Part shown: positions 10,301 to 22,500 of the stretch, one piece after another
Position numbering within the stretch: the first letter of the stretch is position 1
How the letters are laid out: each line of letters opens with the position of its first letter
Source: Microglena sp. YARC
Lineage: Eukaryota > Chlorophyta > Chlorophyceae > Chlamydomonadales > Chlamydomonadaceae
Length of the DNA: 64,000 nt
Direction of reading: 5' to 3'
Assembly: GCA_022414725.1 (NCBI GenBank)
Contig: CM039464.1
Location: forward strand, 19,859,144 to 19,923,143
Position numbers and translations under genes: made by a program
The notes under the pieces: generated by a model
Database searches by the model: none
Told to the model about the DNA's origin: nothing
What the model saw: only the letters and a program-made list of their open reading frames with translations

Positions 10301-11338
10301 GATATACTATTGTGCAGGGGTGGGGGGACCCTTACCCCATGAAATTGACTGTAGGTTTGCTCATTCTACAGCTATTGATCTCATCTTTCACACAAAAACC
10401 TTGAAGTATTGTGAGGAACTAGAGAAAACATAACACTCCAGCTTATCAAAGCCAGGCATTCAAGTTGGGTGGTCTCCTTGAAGAAAGTTCACCAAGCAAA
10501 TTGCTTATCTTTACAGCCTGCAACTTTGGATGGCAATTCGGCAACCTTGCCTTCTGAGAGTCGTCACAAACCCCTTACGAGCAGTACCCCTCATCCAGCC
10601 TCATCCCACATGGTCGCGATACCCCCTTAATAAAATGTAGACGACCCAGACAGTGCCAATGGACTCGCCTCACCAATACACTTCGATCTGTCGATGTCCG
10701 AAGTGAAACGACTCACCAGAAAGTTAGGAAACCCTGGAAAAGTTGAAATGAGTCAGGGGGGTGGGTGTGGGTCCCAGAAATGGGTCAATATAATTTTGCC
10801 GTATCTGGGGGAATCGATCGCTCGCACCCTCCTGAAACCTGTACCACTTCCCAATACACACACTCAGTCTAAGATATACTTTCTATGCTGTTTCGCACCC
10901 TCGCGTTTCAGGGCAGGTTTTAGGACAGAAAACAAACGAATAATCAGTTAGAGAGTCAGGCAGTCATACTTTACTGGACTCTGGGTCTAACAGTCAATCT
11001 AACTAACTAACTAAGTCTGTCCATCCATCCATCCACCAATCAAGCTGTCAAGCAAACAATCTATCTAACTCACTGTATGTATGTTACAGTCCAGGGGTAG
11101 GCCAAGTAGGCTAAACAGACTTGCCCAACCGTGACAGGAAGGGCTAGCTAACTAACAATCTAACAATAGGACACAACTAACCTAGCCCTAACCTAACCTT
11201 GCCCTGCCATAGCTCGACAAGAAGCTGCTGGGTGGATTCATCCTTGAGTTCGAGGACAGGCTTGTGGACATGTCCAAGGCCAAGAAGATTGAGGAGTACA
11301 ATAACATGGTTGCTCGCTTGGAGGCCGACCTCCTGTAA
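4356..11338 (+). CDS. OSCP: Mitochondrial ATP synthase subunit OSCP (F1 delta-type), six exons, complete
   Basis: Exons: 4356-4550, 4644-4754, 4855-4993, 8473-8585, 9761-9847 and 11213-11338 (TAA). Introns are GT-AG with compatible phases (0,0,1,0,0), giving about 256 residues; animal OSCP precursors are about 213. OSCP is the peripheral-stalk cap that ties the F1 alpha3-beta3 head to the stator on the matrix side. Exon 1 encodes an Arg/Ala/Ser-rich presequence with no acidic residue in the first dozen (MLARAATLLIRHAEA). The domain starts at PLQLPGTSASIATLAWQCAF, followed by KENVLDKVQDEI, LPELRRLATDPFVP, the central MAEENCLAAVFEVAAAFDDL and the C-terminal LGGFILEFEDRLVDMSKAKK, the last resembling the GGMIVRIG-x-VDMS ending of known OSCPs. 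The start is the first in-frame ATG giving a targeting peptide. Intron 3 (3.5 kb) is loaded with mobile elements. The stop-codon end of exon 6 is repeated downstream. Confidence 0.93.
5447..5642. mobile_element. Foldback element R2 in OSCP intron 3
   Basis: The left arm has AGCTGCTTCTAAGCAGCTCC and the right arm GGGAGCTACCCAGAAGCTGC continuing TGCTCGTAGCTTGAAAGAAA. They are near reverse complements around a ~130-bp centre holding CTGACTGGCTATTCAGCC. No transposase. The layout fits a foldback or MITE-type nonautonomous DNA element. Confidence 0.65.
5705..5870. mobile_element. Palindromic ATGATATCAT element (family R3) in OSCP intron 3
   Basis: It begins GGGAACGGCAATATGATATC and includes GCAGTCTGACTAGGCT, a core common to other copies at 17215-17665, 21838-22025, 43440-43613 and 54746-54825. 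The interior is nearly continuous palindromic ATGATATCATATGATATC. The right end here is diverged. Confidence 0.6.
6135..6350. repeat. ~59-bp tandem repeat, about four copies
   Basis: The unit contains AAGCAAGGAATGTAGTTCAT, ACACACGCAAAACA and CACATGCAGGGAA. It lies within OSCP intron 3 with no exon homology seen. Confidence 0.7.
6690..6910. repeat. ~60-bp G-rich tandem repeat, about four copies
   Basis: Each unit has AAGGGGGGCTCTG or a variant, then TTGTG, a TGTGAGAGTGT block and a GGGCACC or GGCGCC block. It is intronic (OSCP intron 3). Copies are diverged. Confidence 0.55.
7262..7880. mobile_element. Three R2 foldback elements in tandem
   Basis: Elements span about 7262-7452, 7483-7660 and 7688-7876. 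Each has an arm of the AGCAGCAGCTTCTAGGCAGC type and its inverse GAAGCTGCTGCTCGTAGCTG. The last two are separated by the same spacer, GGCCTGGATAAGGGGCTGTG, so they probably multiplied by tandem duplication rather than separate insertions. Confidence 0.7.
8205..8365 (+). repeat. R5 element, near full length, in OSCP intron 3
   Basis: It contains GACCAGGGGTAGCCAAATAG, CCTTGCCCAACC, AGGGGCTAAAA, CAATCGTTTTACCGA, AAGTTCGAGCTACAGTGA and TTTCAATTCTAC. The GTTCGAGCTAC block resembles a weak B box. It ends about 110 bp before exon 4. Confidence 0.65.
8875..9178 (-). repeat. R9-like head next to an R1 element in OSCP intron 4
   Basis: 8875-8943 holds GCGGGTTTGATCCCGCGCTG, a B-box-like motif on the plus strand. 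8944-9178 is a full R1 copy on the minus strand, with CTATGCAGAGTCGC at its 9178 end and GGAGGGGGAGCTACGCC at its 8944 end. Confidence 0.6.
9848..11212. other. OSCP intron 5 contents
   Basis: The intron carries a CA/CCCC microsatellite (10140-10230), unannotated single-copy sequence (10235-11080), and a short R5 fragment at 11085-11150. No extra exon is supported. Confidence 0.5.
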
Positions 11339-11566
11339 ATAGCACCCACCCTGGTTGTGTCTATTTAGGACATGGTTGCTTGCTTCGAGGCCAACCTCCT
11401 GTAAACAGCACCTACCCTGGTCGCATCTATTTAGGACATGGTTGCTCGCTGGGAGGCTGACCTCCTGTAAACAGCACCCACCCTGGTCGTATCTATTTAG
11501 GACATTGTTGCTCGCTGGGAGGCTGACCTCCTGTATACAGCACCCACCCTGGTCGTGTCTATTTAG
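11339..11566 (+). repeat. Tandem echoes of the OSCP stop-codon exon end
   Basis: Three copies of a ~65-bp unit follow the stop codon. Each repeats ACATGGTTGCTCGCTTGGAG (with changes), a GCC/GCTGACCTCCTGTA block and CAGCACCCACCCTGGTCG. The true exon end, ending GCCGACCTCCTGTAA, is the first member. The unit begins inside coding sequence and crosses the stop codon, so exon sequence was duplicated tandemly into the 3' UTR. Each copy carries TGTA(A/T)A at the old stop position. Confidence 0.85.
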
Positions 11567-11665
11567 GGCTTGTGAAATGTTTGTGTTCCACTGTCGTGTT
11601 GACTGTGGCATTGGCAGGGCTAGAACCGAATGTTTTGGCTTAATGAACTGCTAGTAGCTTGGATT

Positions 11666-11670
11666 TGTAA
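11666..11670 (+). terminator. TGTAA candidate poly(A) signal of OSCP
   Basis: TGTAA at 11666-11670 lies about 330 bp past the stop codon and is the first copy outside the tandem unit. TGTAA also occurs at the stop codon itself and in two of the echoed copies, so alternative 3' ends are possible. Confidence 0.3.
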
Positions 11671-13517
11671 CCGATTATCAATAGCATTCCGGTTGAAGTT
11701 CAGCTGGGGTTCGGCAACTGTCTGCCTCCATTATCAGCAGCATGTCATGTGCCCTGCAGCTGAGTTATTCAGGACGCTGCGTCCTCCGTCGCAGACGCAA
11801 CATTCGTCCCACACGCAGCTTCAGTGGGTTGGTTGCGTCGCAGGGCACAGGCTATGGGTCGGTTGCGTCTCGGGCCGCAGGTTGTACAGGTTGTTGCGAC
11901 TCGGGGCGCAGAGCTGAGGGTCCTCCTGTACGACGATGTCCTGCAGCAGAACTTGAACTTTGTTACATAGCTTCAGCCAGCAATTTGGCAGCTCGCCGTC
12001 TTTGGCAGTAAGCACAGGAATGTTACCAGGAAAGTGTAAACGTGAACAAATCCCTTTTTTGCAGCATCAGCGGACGTGAAACTTCTGAGTTTAATTGCAT
12101 GGCTTTCATAAGAGGCAGTTGCTCAAGCTTATTGTTTGCCTGTGCACGGCCATGCTTTGATTTTAATTAATTACGGTATGTTACTGCTGAAGACGGCGAG
12201 TAGCCTCCAAGGCTGGAGCCATATAACCAAATTCAAGAAGAAGAAGAAGAATTGTTTTGTACTACCATTGTATGCATGATTGTATGTACGTTACATGTTA
12301 TTGTCCGACTTATAAGTCGGCACCTGATTAGGCAAAGTACAGTCCCTGTTCCCTCCAGGTCCCGTGTTTTCTGCCGCCAGGCGTTCGGGATAGCTATGGC
12401 CCGCACGCCTCTGCAGTACTATGAAGTACGTATTAGATCTTCATGATATATCGCTCTATTGCAATTAACTCTTACCTCCACTCCATTGAGTCTTTCGTGT
12501 AAACATCAACGACTGAAATTACAGTCCACAGGTAGACCAAATAGGCTAATGGGACTTGCTCATCCGTAATGGAAAGGCTTAAAAAGAAAAAGCATTGATG
12601 AGCCAAACCGCAAACAATCATTTTACCGACGGAGACCCTGAGTTCGTGCTACAACGATCATTTCATCCCATACTACCACAACAACATTGCAATCCAAGTG
12701 CATAATGAAATCAAATGCTTACAGGGGCGCAAATTCCATCATAAGTCATAACTCATAACTCATAAAACGAAGCACAGCAGTTCAACACAACAGCGGGTTA
12801 TTAGTAGCACAAACCTGGTATCTGAACCGCATTCGGGTGAGAACCATTTAATTAAATAATTCAAAATTGATAATTAAACCAGTGATAGTACAGTCTTAGG
12901 AGGAGGATTGATCATTCATATTTTACTTTTACCAGTATAAGTTATATATAAGTTATATATACTGTATAACGTAAGCATGCTTTGGCAGATGTCTTAATGC
13001 CTTTATGAGACTGTGGTAAATGGAATATTATTTGACACATAGGCTTGCACATAGGTTAAGTTTACTGCCGGAGTGATAGGGAGGCCAGAAGGGTGATCAG
13101 CTTGCAACTCCCCGAAGTCGTTAGGTTCTGTTGTAACAGGGCTTTCGGAAGCGAAACCAACCGGTCAGTTCATTTCCTACACATTACATGTTACGCCTCC
13201 TGTTTGTCCTGAATTCTTCCTTGTTACTCGAGCGGTAGATAATGGAGATTGGAGACCAAAATGCTTTTCATTGGAGAACATCTCGGTTTGCTAGCCAGAC
13301 CTCGCTGTCATAAAGAACAGCCTGGCACTCCCGGAGTGTTTCGGAATCTTCCGGAATCTTTTTTTGCTCCTGAGCAGCTCTTAGGTATAGTTATCGAGGT
13401 GCTGGGATGTCGGCCCTAGGTGGCGCTCATTGGCTCTTGGCTCGTCAGAAGAGGCGTTTTCATTTGCGCCAGCGCCATCACCTGGCCTATTGGAGCGTTG
13501 CTCTGCCGTATACTTTA
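11671..13517. other. OSCP-SSADH intergenic region
   Basis: It holds two R8 elements (11955-12006 - and 12188-12245 +) with core GAAGACGGCGAGNAGCC and TATGTAACCAAGTTCAAG, and an R5 element (12520-12670). The final 840 bp is mostly single-copy, AT-rich at 12840-12970, and presumably contains the SSADH promoter. No TATA box or exon could be assigned. An 89-codon open frame at 11742-12011 ends inside an R8 element and is not supported as a gene. Confidence 0.5.
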
Positions 13518-16500
13518 ATGGCTCTCCGTTGCGTTTTGTCCCGGTCCCAATTGCTTCTAGCCCCCACCCAGCAAGCTCTTGCAACTCGCATGAGCTTCAC
13601 AACCGCTGCGACCCAGAACAAAGCCTCCGCAGCGGCAACGGCCGAGGCGCAGGATATGTCGGGGTTCACAAATGCCGACATAGACGATTCACTGTTGTCT
13701 CGGCTAAAGGATCCGTCGCTGCTTCATTCTGCTGGCTTGATAGGAGGCAAATGGCTGAGGGCTACGAATTCTGAAACCTACGTGGTAAGCATGGGTGTTG
13801 CTGCTAAGGCTCTAGTCTTGGCTCTCCGTCTCCATGCTGGTAAAAAAATATAAAACTGGTGGCAGTTACACCAAGATCTTGACAACCAGCCACTCCATAC
13901 CAGCAGTACTCACCGACAACGAACACTGGTTGCAGATAACAAATTCAGAACCCTCTACGGTGAGGATATGCGAAGCTGCCCCACCTAGGCTCTAGCACTG
14001 CCTCTTTGCACCCATGCTGTCCAATGAAAAAACCGGGTTCCAGGTACACCAAGATTTTGACAAGCAACCTCTCCATATCAGCAGTACTCTCCAACAACAA
14101 ACACTGGTTTTAGATAAAAATCAGGAACCCATGCAGTGATGATGGGCGTAGCTGCGCGACCTAGGCTCTATCTCTAGTTCCAACCCTCATGCTGTATGGC
14201 TCACTGTATGACATGCTGTACTACATTCTGCATGGCATAATTTGAGGGCAATTAGATCAAGATCTTAACAACCACCCACCCCATTTCACCCACCCACCCA
14301 CCCACCCACCCCCTGTGCACCAGTTGCAGCAAGAAAACAGGGCCACTTGCACTGTTTCTTTTTGGGCTACATGTAGCAGCTTCCACCCAGCTCCATTACC
14401 CAGAGGCTGATTTGAGCCCAAATATTACAGCTGCATTGGAATGCCTGTCATGCCAGCTTTCAGACCAACTAGCTACCGGTAGGTTAGGCCCAAGGTTTCG
14501 TGAAAGGAGCTGCCTAGAAGCTGCAAGACGTAGCCCACAAAATATAGTGGCCACTACTTTACCAATCCCACCCCCTGTGCGCCAGTTAAAGCAAGAAAGG
14601 CAGCTACAAGCTGACAAAAGGAACTCCCTACAACCCCATTTCACTCACCCCCTGTGCACCAGCTGCAACAAGAGAACCAGGCCACTATGTCACCAATCCT
14701 ACCCCTCGTGCGCCAGTTACAGCAAGAAAGCCTGAAGCACTCTGACCACTGACAACCCCATTTTATTTTACTCACCCCCTAAGCACCTTTTGCAACAAGA
14801 GAGCCAGGCCACTATGTTACCAGTCCTAAACCTAAAGCTTTTCTTTTCAGCTACGAGCAGCAGCTTTGAGGCAGCTGCCCTGACTGGCTATTCAGCCAAA
14901 CCAGTTTTAAGCAAGTGCACCTTGAAGCGAACACAATCAGCTTTCCAGGACTGCTCTATCTTGGTGCTTAGCCTAGTGGCTGGCTCAAGGATCTGTCTAG
15001 AGCCTGCTGAGAAAAGCCCTGAAGAAAAGCCCTGCATTCTGTCCGCGATACAAACAAGCAATGGTTTACAATCGTCATCAGGACCAGATGCCGATTGTCA
15101 ACCATCGCTTGGCTGTATCGCAGACTCCTACCCCCTATGCGCCAGCAGCAGCAAGGTAGACTACAGAAGTCGAAGAAACACAGCTAAACTCAGTCATCAT
15201 AACCACTTTGCCCACTGTACCACACATACAGCCTCAGCTCAGCATCCCGCTCCGCCATCAACCGCTGAAAAATAGCAGGCTCGGCACACCTCCAGCCGTT
15301 CAAATCACGCAGCAACCCCAGCACTTTCCCTTCATCCTTAAGCCCATCAGGTGAGCAACCCGGCCACTAGTAAAGCCATGGCTAGCATGGCGGTGATGAA
15401 GGCAGTAGAGAAACCCTTATCTACTCCCTGAACACCTCATACCTAACACCAAACACCAAACACCAACATCATCAAGTAAATAACTGAAACGCACACCCTC
15501 TCCTCCATTATCACCAAACACTGAACCCCAATCACCATCAACACCAGCTGCGGAATCAGGCCACTGGTAAAGCCCAAACAAGCATGCTGTGCATGAACTG
15601 AAGAAACGCCCACTCTCTGCTCTCTTGGAACCAAACACTGAACCCCAATCACCATCAACACCAGGTGACCAACCCGGCGTCAGGTAAAGCCCTACCAAGC
15701 ATGGCGTTGATGAAGGCAGTAGAGACACACCCTCATTTGCTCCCTGAACACCAAACACCAAACACCAAACACCAAACATCAAACACCTAACACCAAACAC
15801 CAAGCACCAAGCACCAAGCACTGATCTCCAATCTCCATCAACACCAGGTGCGGAATCCTGCCACTGGTAAAGCCCTGGCAACGATGCCCAAGATGAAGGC
15901 AGGAGAGACCAAAGCTGCTATTGCAGCGGCAGATTCAGTGTTCCCCAAGTGGAGCAAGTCGACAGCAAAGGAGCGATGTGTCATCCTAAGAAGGTTGGTC
16001 ACATTTCCCTTCTACCCCAACTAATACCATACAATGGCCATTTCATTACCATACACTGACTATATATTTTAATATGTATCCTTGAATAACCATACTATTA
16101 CCAAACTATTATCATTTAATTGCCAAACGAGGTCGATAGCAAAAGAGTGATGTGTCATCCTTAGAAGGTGGGACACAGTTCCCATGTACCCCTACTATTA
16201 CCACTAGCATCTGAGCCCGTCGTACCGACGGGAAGACCCGCGTGGCCACGTCAGCGACAGGTCTCAGAAAATCGAGATCCGAGACTCGCTGCCACCTGGG
16301 CAACAGGTCAGCAAGATACGAAACCAAAGCCCCAAGTGGCTAGGCCCAAAGTGACTGAACTCGCGCCGGGCACGCGCTAAACCCCGGACAACGCGCTATT
16401 ATATATAGGATACAATTGCCAATTAATTACCATACAATTGCTACCTATTTCAATATTAATCATTGAATTACCATACAATTACCATACTAGTACCATTGAA

Positions 16501-19500
16501 TTACCATACAAGGTTGACAGCAAAAGAGCGAGGTGCAATCCTAAGAAGGTGGGTCACATTTCCCTTCCAATTACCATACAATCACCATTGAATAACCATA
16601 CAATAACCATACAATTACCAGACAATTACCATACAACCATCATTTAATTACCATACTATTACCAAACAATCACCATACAATCACCATTGAATCACCATTG
16701 AATCACCAAACAAGGTCGACAGCAAAAGAGCGCTTTGTCATCCTAAGAAGGTGGGGCACGTCTCCCTTGTACCCCTACAATTACCATACAATTACCATAC
16801 AATGACCGTAAAATTACTATTGAATAACCATGCTATTACCATACAGTTACTATTGAATTGCCATAGTATTACCTTACGATTACCATAACATGACCATACT
16901 ATTACCATACAAGTACCCTTTAACATACAATTATACCATACTATTACCCTTTCATTACCAAACTATTCCCATACAATTATACCATACTATTAACATACAA
17001 TTATACCATACTATTAACATACAATTATACCATACTATTAACATACAATTATACCATACAATTACCCTTTCATTACCAAACTATTCCCATACAATTCCCC
17101 TTTAATTACCCTTTCATTACCAAACTATTCCCATACAATTACCATACTATTACCCTGTAAATACCCTTGTTGGGTTTAGGGTCTTTAAACCCTAAACCCT
17201 CGTAGGTGCATACATTCAGATGTGTAGGTACCGGCATATAATATGATGTTGACCAAAGGCGAGTATGATATTAGCGTGTCCACAGACACAGTAGTCTTGA
17301 ATTTGCCCTGAGAGGAGGGAAACATGTTATGACTGGCATATCATATGATGTTTACCAAAGGCGTTTATGATATCATATGATATCATACTAGTTGCATCAT
17401 TTGGTTTTGTATATAAATGGTAACTTTAGCGAAGTCAGACTACCGGCATCATATGATATCATATGATGACATGATATCATATGATATCTTATGATGGCAT
17501 GATATCATATGATGACTTGATATCATATGATGACATGATATCATATGATATCTTATGATGGCATGATATCTTATGATGACATGATATTATATGATGGCAT
17601 GATATCATATGATATCTTATGATGGCATGATCTCATATGATTTCATATTGCCGTTCCCTACATATATGTCATCATTGGCTCTGCTTGCAGCTGTATGATG
17701 CGCTTACTCATGTAGATAAATAAATACATAAATTAATAGTACGCCTTATTACGAGCTCAGTCCGTTTGCTTGCACTAGGGCCAACCACTAAATGATTGGC
17801 TTAATCGTGTGAAGTGTGTTTGTTGTTGTTGGTGGTGGTTGGTGGTGGTGGTGCTTGTTAGGTGGAGGGTGTGGTGGTGTGGTGGGTGGTGGTGGTGGTG
17901 GTGGTTGGTGGTAGTGGTTGGGTTTAGGGCTTAATCGTATGAAGAGCGTTCGTTATACTTATTTTGTTAAAGCCCCTGTAGTCCTTGAATTGGTACAAAT
18001 GCTGTGTTCAGACTTGGCCCCCGATCGTACCGCTCCATGTGCTTCACGTGGTATGACAAGATCGTACCGTTCCATGTGCTTCACGTGGTATGACAAGATC
18101 GTACCGTTCCATGTGCTTCACGTGGTATGACAAGATCGTACCGTTCCATGTGCTTCACGTGGTATGACAAGATCGTACCGTTCCATGTGCTTCACGTGGT
18201 ATGACAAGATCGTACCGCTCCATGTGCTTCACGTAGTATGACAAGATCGTACCGCTCCATGTGCTTCACGTGGTATGACGAGATTGTACCGCTCCATGTA
18301 CTTCAGGTGGTATGCCGAGATCAACATTCACGCAGATGACATTGCCACCATCATGGCTGTGGAGGGAGGGAGAGGGGGATAAAAATGCTACTCTGTGTCT
18401 GGCTCAGGGAGCTGCCTAGAAGCTGCTGCATGTGGCCTAGTGCAAGATCAATGATTTTGAACAAACTATAATACATTGTTTTGAAACAATTCTTTTACCT
18501 GCCGATTTGTTTTAGAAAAATACAGTAATACAATTTCATGAAGACTTGCTCAAGTTCAAGTAAAATCCCCGGGTCCCCTAATTAGAACGCAGACTGTACT
18601 TGGCTCCCGATCGTGGCAAGTTTCTTTGTGTGCCCTATATGGCCCTAAAAAGCTATAAAAAGCTATAAAAGCTATACAGAGCTATAAAGATGTCCCTGGA
18701 GGAGGCCTGAAACCACTAAGCTAGGAAAAAACACTTTCAGATTTGAAAAAAAGTCCCCTCATCATACCGCTCCGCGTCCTGCAGGTGGTATGACGAGATC
18801 AACAAACACACGGATGACCTGGCCACTATCATGACTATGGAGGGAGGCAAGCCACTGGCAGAAGCTAAGGGAGAGATTGCATCCGGTGCTGCGTCTGTGG
18901 AGTGGTATGCTGAGGAGGGGCGGCGTGTGTGTGGGGACATGTTGGAAACGGTGAGCACTGGGAAGTCTATTGTTCACTGCAACTTTAGGGGGTCTTCAGA
19001 ACCCTTTCATGCACCTTTGGGCACCCCTTTCACTGGCTGATATCGACATGATTTTGTGAATATTTGGATGACATCTGATGCTGCGTCTGTGGAGTGGTAT
19101 GCTGAGGAGGGGTGGCGTGTGTGGAAACATGTTGGAAACGGTGAAGTCTAGTGTATTCGATCATAACATGGCTTTGGTAATATTGGGATTACATCTGTTG
19201 GTTGGTGCCTCCGAAGTGGTATGCTGAGGAGGGATGGCGTGTGTGTGTGTGGACATGTTGGAAACGGTGAGCACTGGGAACTCTAGTGTATTCGATCGTA
19301 ATATGGCTTCGGGAATATTGGGATTACACCTGGTGGTGCCTCTGGAGTGGTACGCTGAGGAGGGATGGCGTGTGGGGGGGGGGACGTGGGAACCGGTGAG
19401 CACTGGGAAGTCTAGTTGATATCCTTGCTGATCTTGACATGGCTTTGGAAATATTGGTATTTCATCCGGTGCTGCGTCTGTAGAGTTACGAGGCCATTGG

Positions 19501-22500
19501 CTGATGTGTCAGGCTTCGTCTCGGTCGCACGTCAGTCGGGCAAACAAACAAACAAACAAACAAACAAACAAACAAACAAACGGACAACGGGGTGGCCCTG
19601 GAGGCTCTGCAAAACAGCTCCCATGCCCAGCTTAGCAACTTATCAACATCTACCACATGTGTAGGGAACGGCAACTAATTTTAATGCTTGAAAAACTAAT
19701 ATTAACTAATATTATTATAGTGTAACAATAACATTGGTTTTTAAAATAAATTCAAAATTCTCGTGGGACTGTTTGTCCGTCTAATATTAACGAACGTAGC
19801 CTTTCCCTAAACATTGGCCACAAACGTTCCCACATCCAGCTTACCAATTCCAGCTCCCGTCTTGGCCCAAAACAGCTCCCACTCTCACTCCCAGCTAACC
19901 AACTTACCAGCTTACCAAAAATAGCTCCCACTCCCAACTTATCAACTCCATCTCCAACATTTGCCCAAAAACAGCTCCCACTCCCACTCCCAACTTCCGA
20001 GCTTACCAAAAATAGCTTCCTGTTTTGCCACAAACAGCTCCCACTCCCAACTTATTAACTCCATCCTCCATATTTGCCCAAATAACAGCTCCCACTCCCA
20101 CTCACAGCTTACCAACTTACCAGCTCACAAGCTTACAAAAAATAGCTCCTGTATTGGTTAAAAACAGCTCCAACGTGTGCCACCAAAAGCTCCCACTCCC
20201 AGCTTACCAACTTATAACAACAGCTCCCACATTTTCCAAAAGCAGCTCCCACGAACATGTCACACAAGACAGCATGGCAAATAATTAAATAAACTGTGAC
20301 CCACGCATGATGACAATCAACATGTCACACATGATGACCACTAACATGTCACACTTGACAACATGGCAAATAAACTGTGACCGACGCATGATGACGACTA
20401 ACATGTCACACTTGACAACATGGCAAATAAACTGTGACCGACGCATGAGGACCACTAACATGTCACACTTGACAACATGGCAAATAAACTGTGACCGACG
20501 CATGAGGACCACTAACATGTCACACTTGACAACATGGCAAATAAACTGTGACCGACGCATGAGGACCACTAACATGTCACACTTGACAACATGGCAAATA
20601 AACTGTGACCGACGCATGATGACCACTAACATGTCACACTTGACAACACGGCAAATAAACTGTGACCGACGCATGATGACCACTAACATGTCACACTTGA
20701 CAACATGGCAAATAAACTGTGACCGACGCATGAGGACCACTAACATGTCACACTTGACATGGCAAATAAACTGTGACCGACGCATGATGACCACTAACAT
20801 GTCACACTTGACAACACGGCAAATAAACTGTGACCGACGCATGATGACCACTAACATGTCACACTTGACATGGCAAATAAACTGTGACCGACGCATGATG
20901 ACCACTAACATGTCACACTTGACAACATGGCAAATAAACTGTGACCGACGCATGATGACCACTAACATGTCACACTTGACAACACGGCAAATAAACTGTG
21001 ACCGACGCATGAGGACCACTAACATGTCACACTTGACAACATGGCAAATAAACTGTGACCGACGCATGATGACCACTAACATGTCACACTTGACAACATG
21101 GCAAATAAACTGTGACCGACGCATGATGACCACTAACATGTCACACTTGACAACATGGCAAATAAACTGTGACCGATGCATGAGGACCACTAACATGTCA
21201 CACTTGACAACATGGCAGATAAACCGTGACCGACGCATGATGACGATCAAGCAGCCAGTTGGGGTTGTGGGAGCCATCACACCGTGGAACTTCCCCATGT
21301 CAATGATCACTCGTAAGGTGGCACCAGCGCTGGCTGCTGGCTGCACAGTGAGTATTGGGTGTGGGGGTGGGGTGGGTGTGCAGGTTGCGCTGTGTTTGGG
21401 GTTGGGAGGTGTGTGTGTGTGTGTGGTGAGGGGGGGGGGGGCATCACACCGTGGAACTTTCCATGGCCATGATCACACTCGTAAAATGGCACCAGCGCTG
21501 GCTGCAGGCTTGCAGGCTGCACAGTGAGTCTTTGGGGGGGAGGGGGGCAGGCGTGTTGAGCTGTGTTTGGGTTCGGGTAGGTGTGTTGACTGGTGTGGTG
21601 GTGGTTGGGATGGTGTGTGGGGGTGGGGCAGTGTGTGAGAGGGGAGGGGGGGGGGGGGGGGGGGGGGGCTGCAAGCTGCACAGTAAGTCATCTTTTGGAA
21701 GTCCTTCTCCTGGGGCAAAGTGAGTTTGGGTGGTAGTGGAGGTGGTGGTGGTGTGTGTGTGTTTTGGGGGGGGGGGCGGGGGTCCGCGGGGGGGGGGGGG
21801 GGGGGGGGGGGGGGGAGGGCTGCAGGCTGCACTATTATGTAGGGAAGGGTAATCTGATATCATATGAGATCATGCCATCTTATGGTATCATCTCATGTCG
21901 GTATTCTGATTAGGCTTAAGTTACCATCTGTATGCAATAGCATATGATGTAGTTTGCATGATATCATTATGGTATCATACTCCGCCTTCGGATTAACATC
22001 GTATGATACGCCTGATCTCTTATATTGTCTGGCAACCGTGTCCCTCTTGGAGGAGAAAGTGGGCCGGTGGCGAGGCGGCCATCATGTTGGGTGTGGTTTA
22101 GCACCCTTCATGTCCACACAGTCATTGCGACACACACACACACAACTCGTACCCCCACTACCACACACACCGGCCCTCGCACTGAACCCCCCCACCCCAC
22201 CCCACCCCCACCCCCACCCCACCCGCACTAACCCACACAACAGACACCTACACACACCTACAAACACCCACCTCCCCCCACCCACCCACCCCACCCACCT
22301 TCTCACACACCTATACACACACCTAACTACCCACCCACCCCGCACACATCAGAAGTTTGTTTTGGTGCACACCTAACTACCTCCCCGACCCACCCACACC
22401 CACTCACCATCTACCACCTACACAACCACCTAACTACTGCCCACACCCACACACACCCAGACACACCCACTAACTACCCACCTACACCCACCCACCTAAC

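Noticed and set aside
16168..16380. 70-codon ORF in the GC-rich island
   Set aside because: Only this block is open, the start lies in an exon-edge echo, and no family resemblance or splice support was found.
20307..21527. 406-codon open frame of repeated [15 protein letters not shown]
   Set aside because: It is produced by a 57-bp repeat whose length is a multiple of three. The opposite strand is equally open, and the real coding part is only the SSADH exon 4 at its end.
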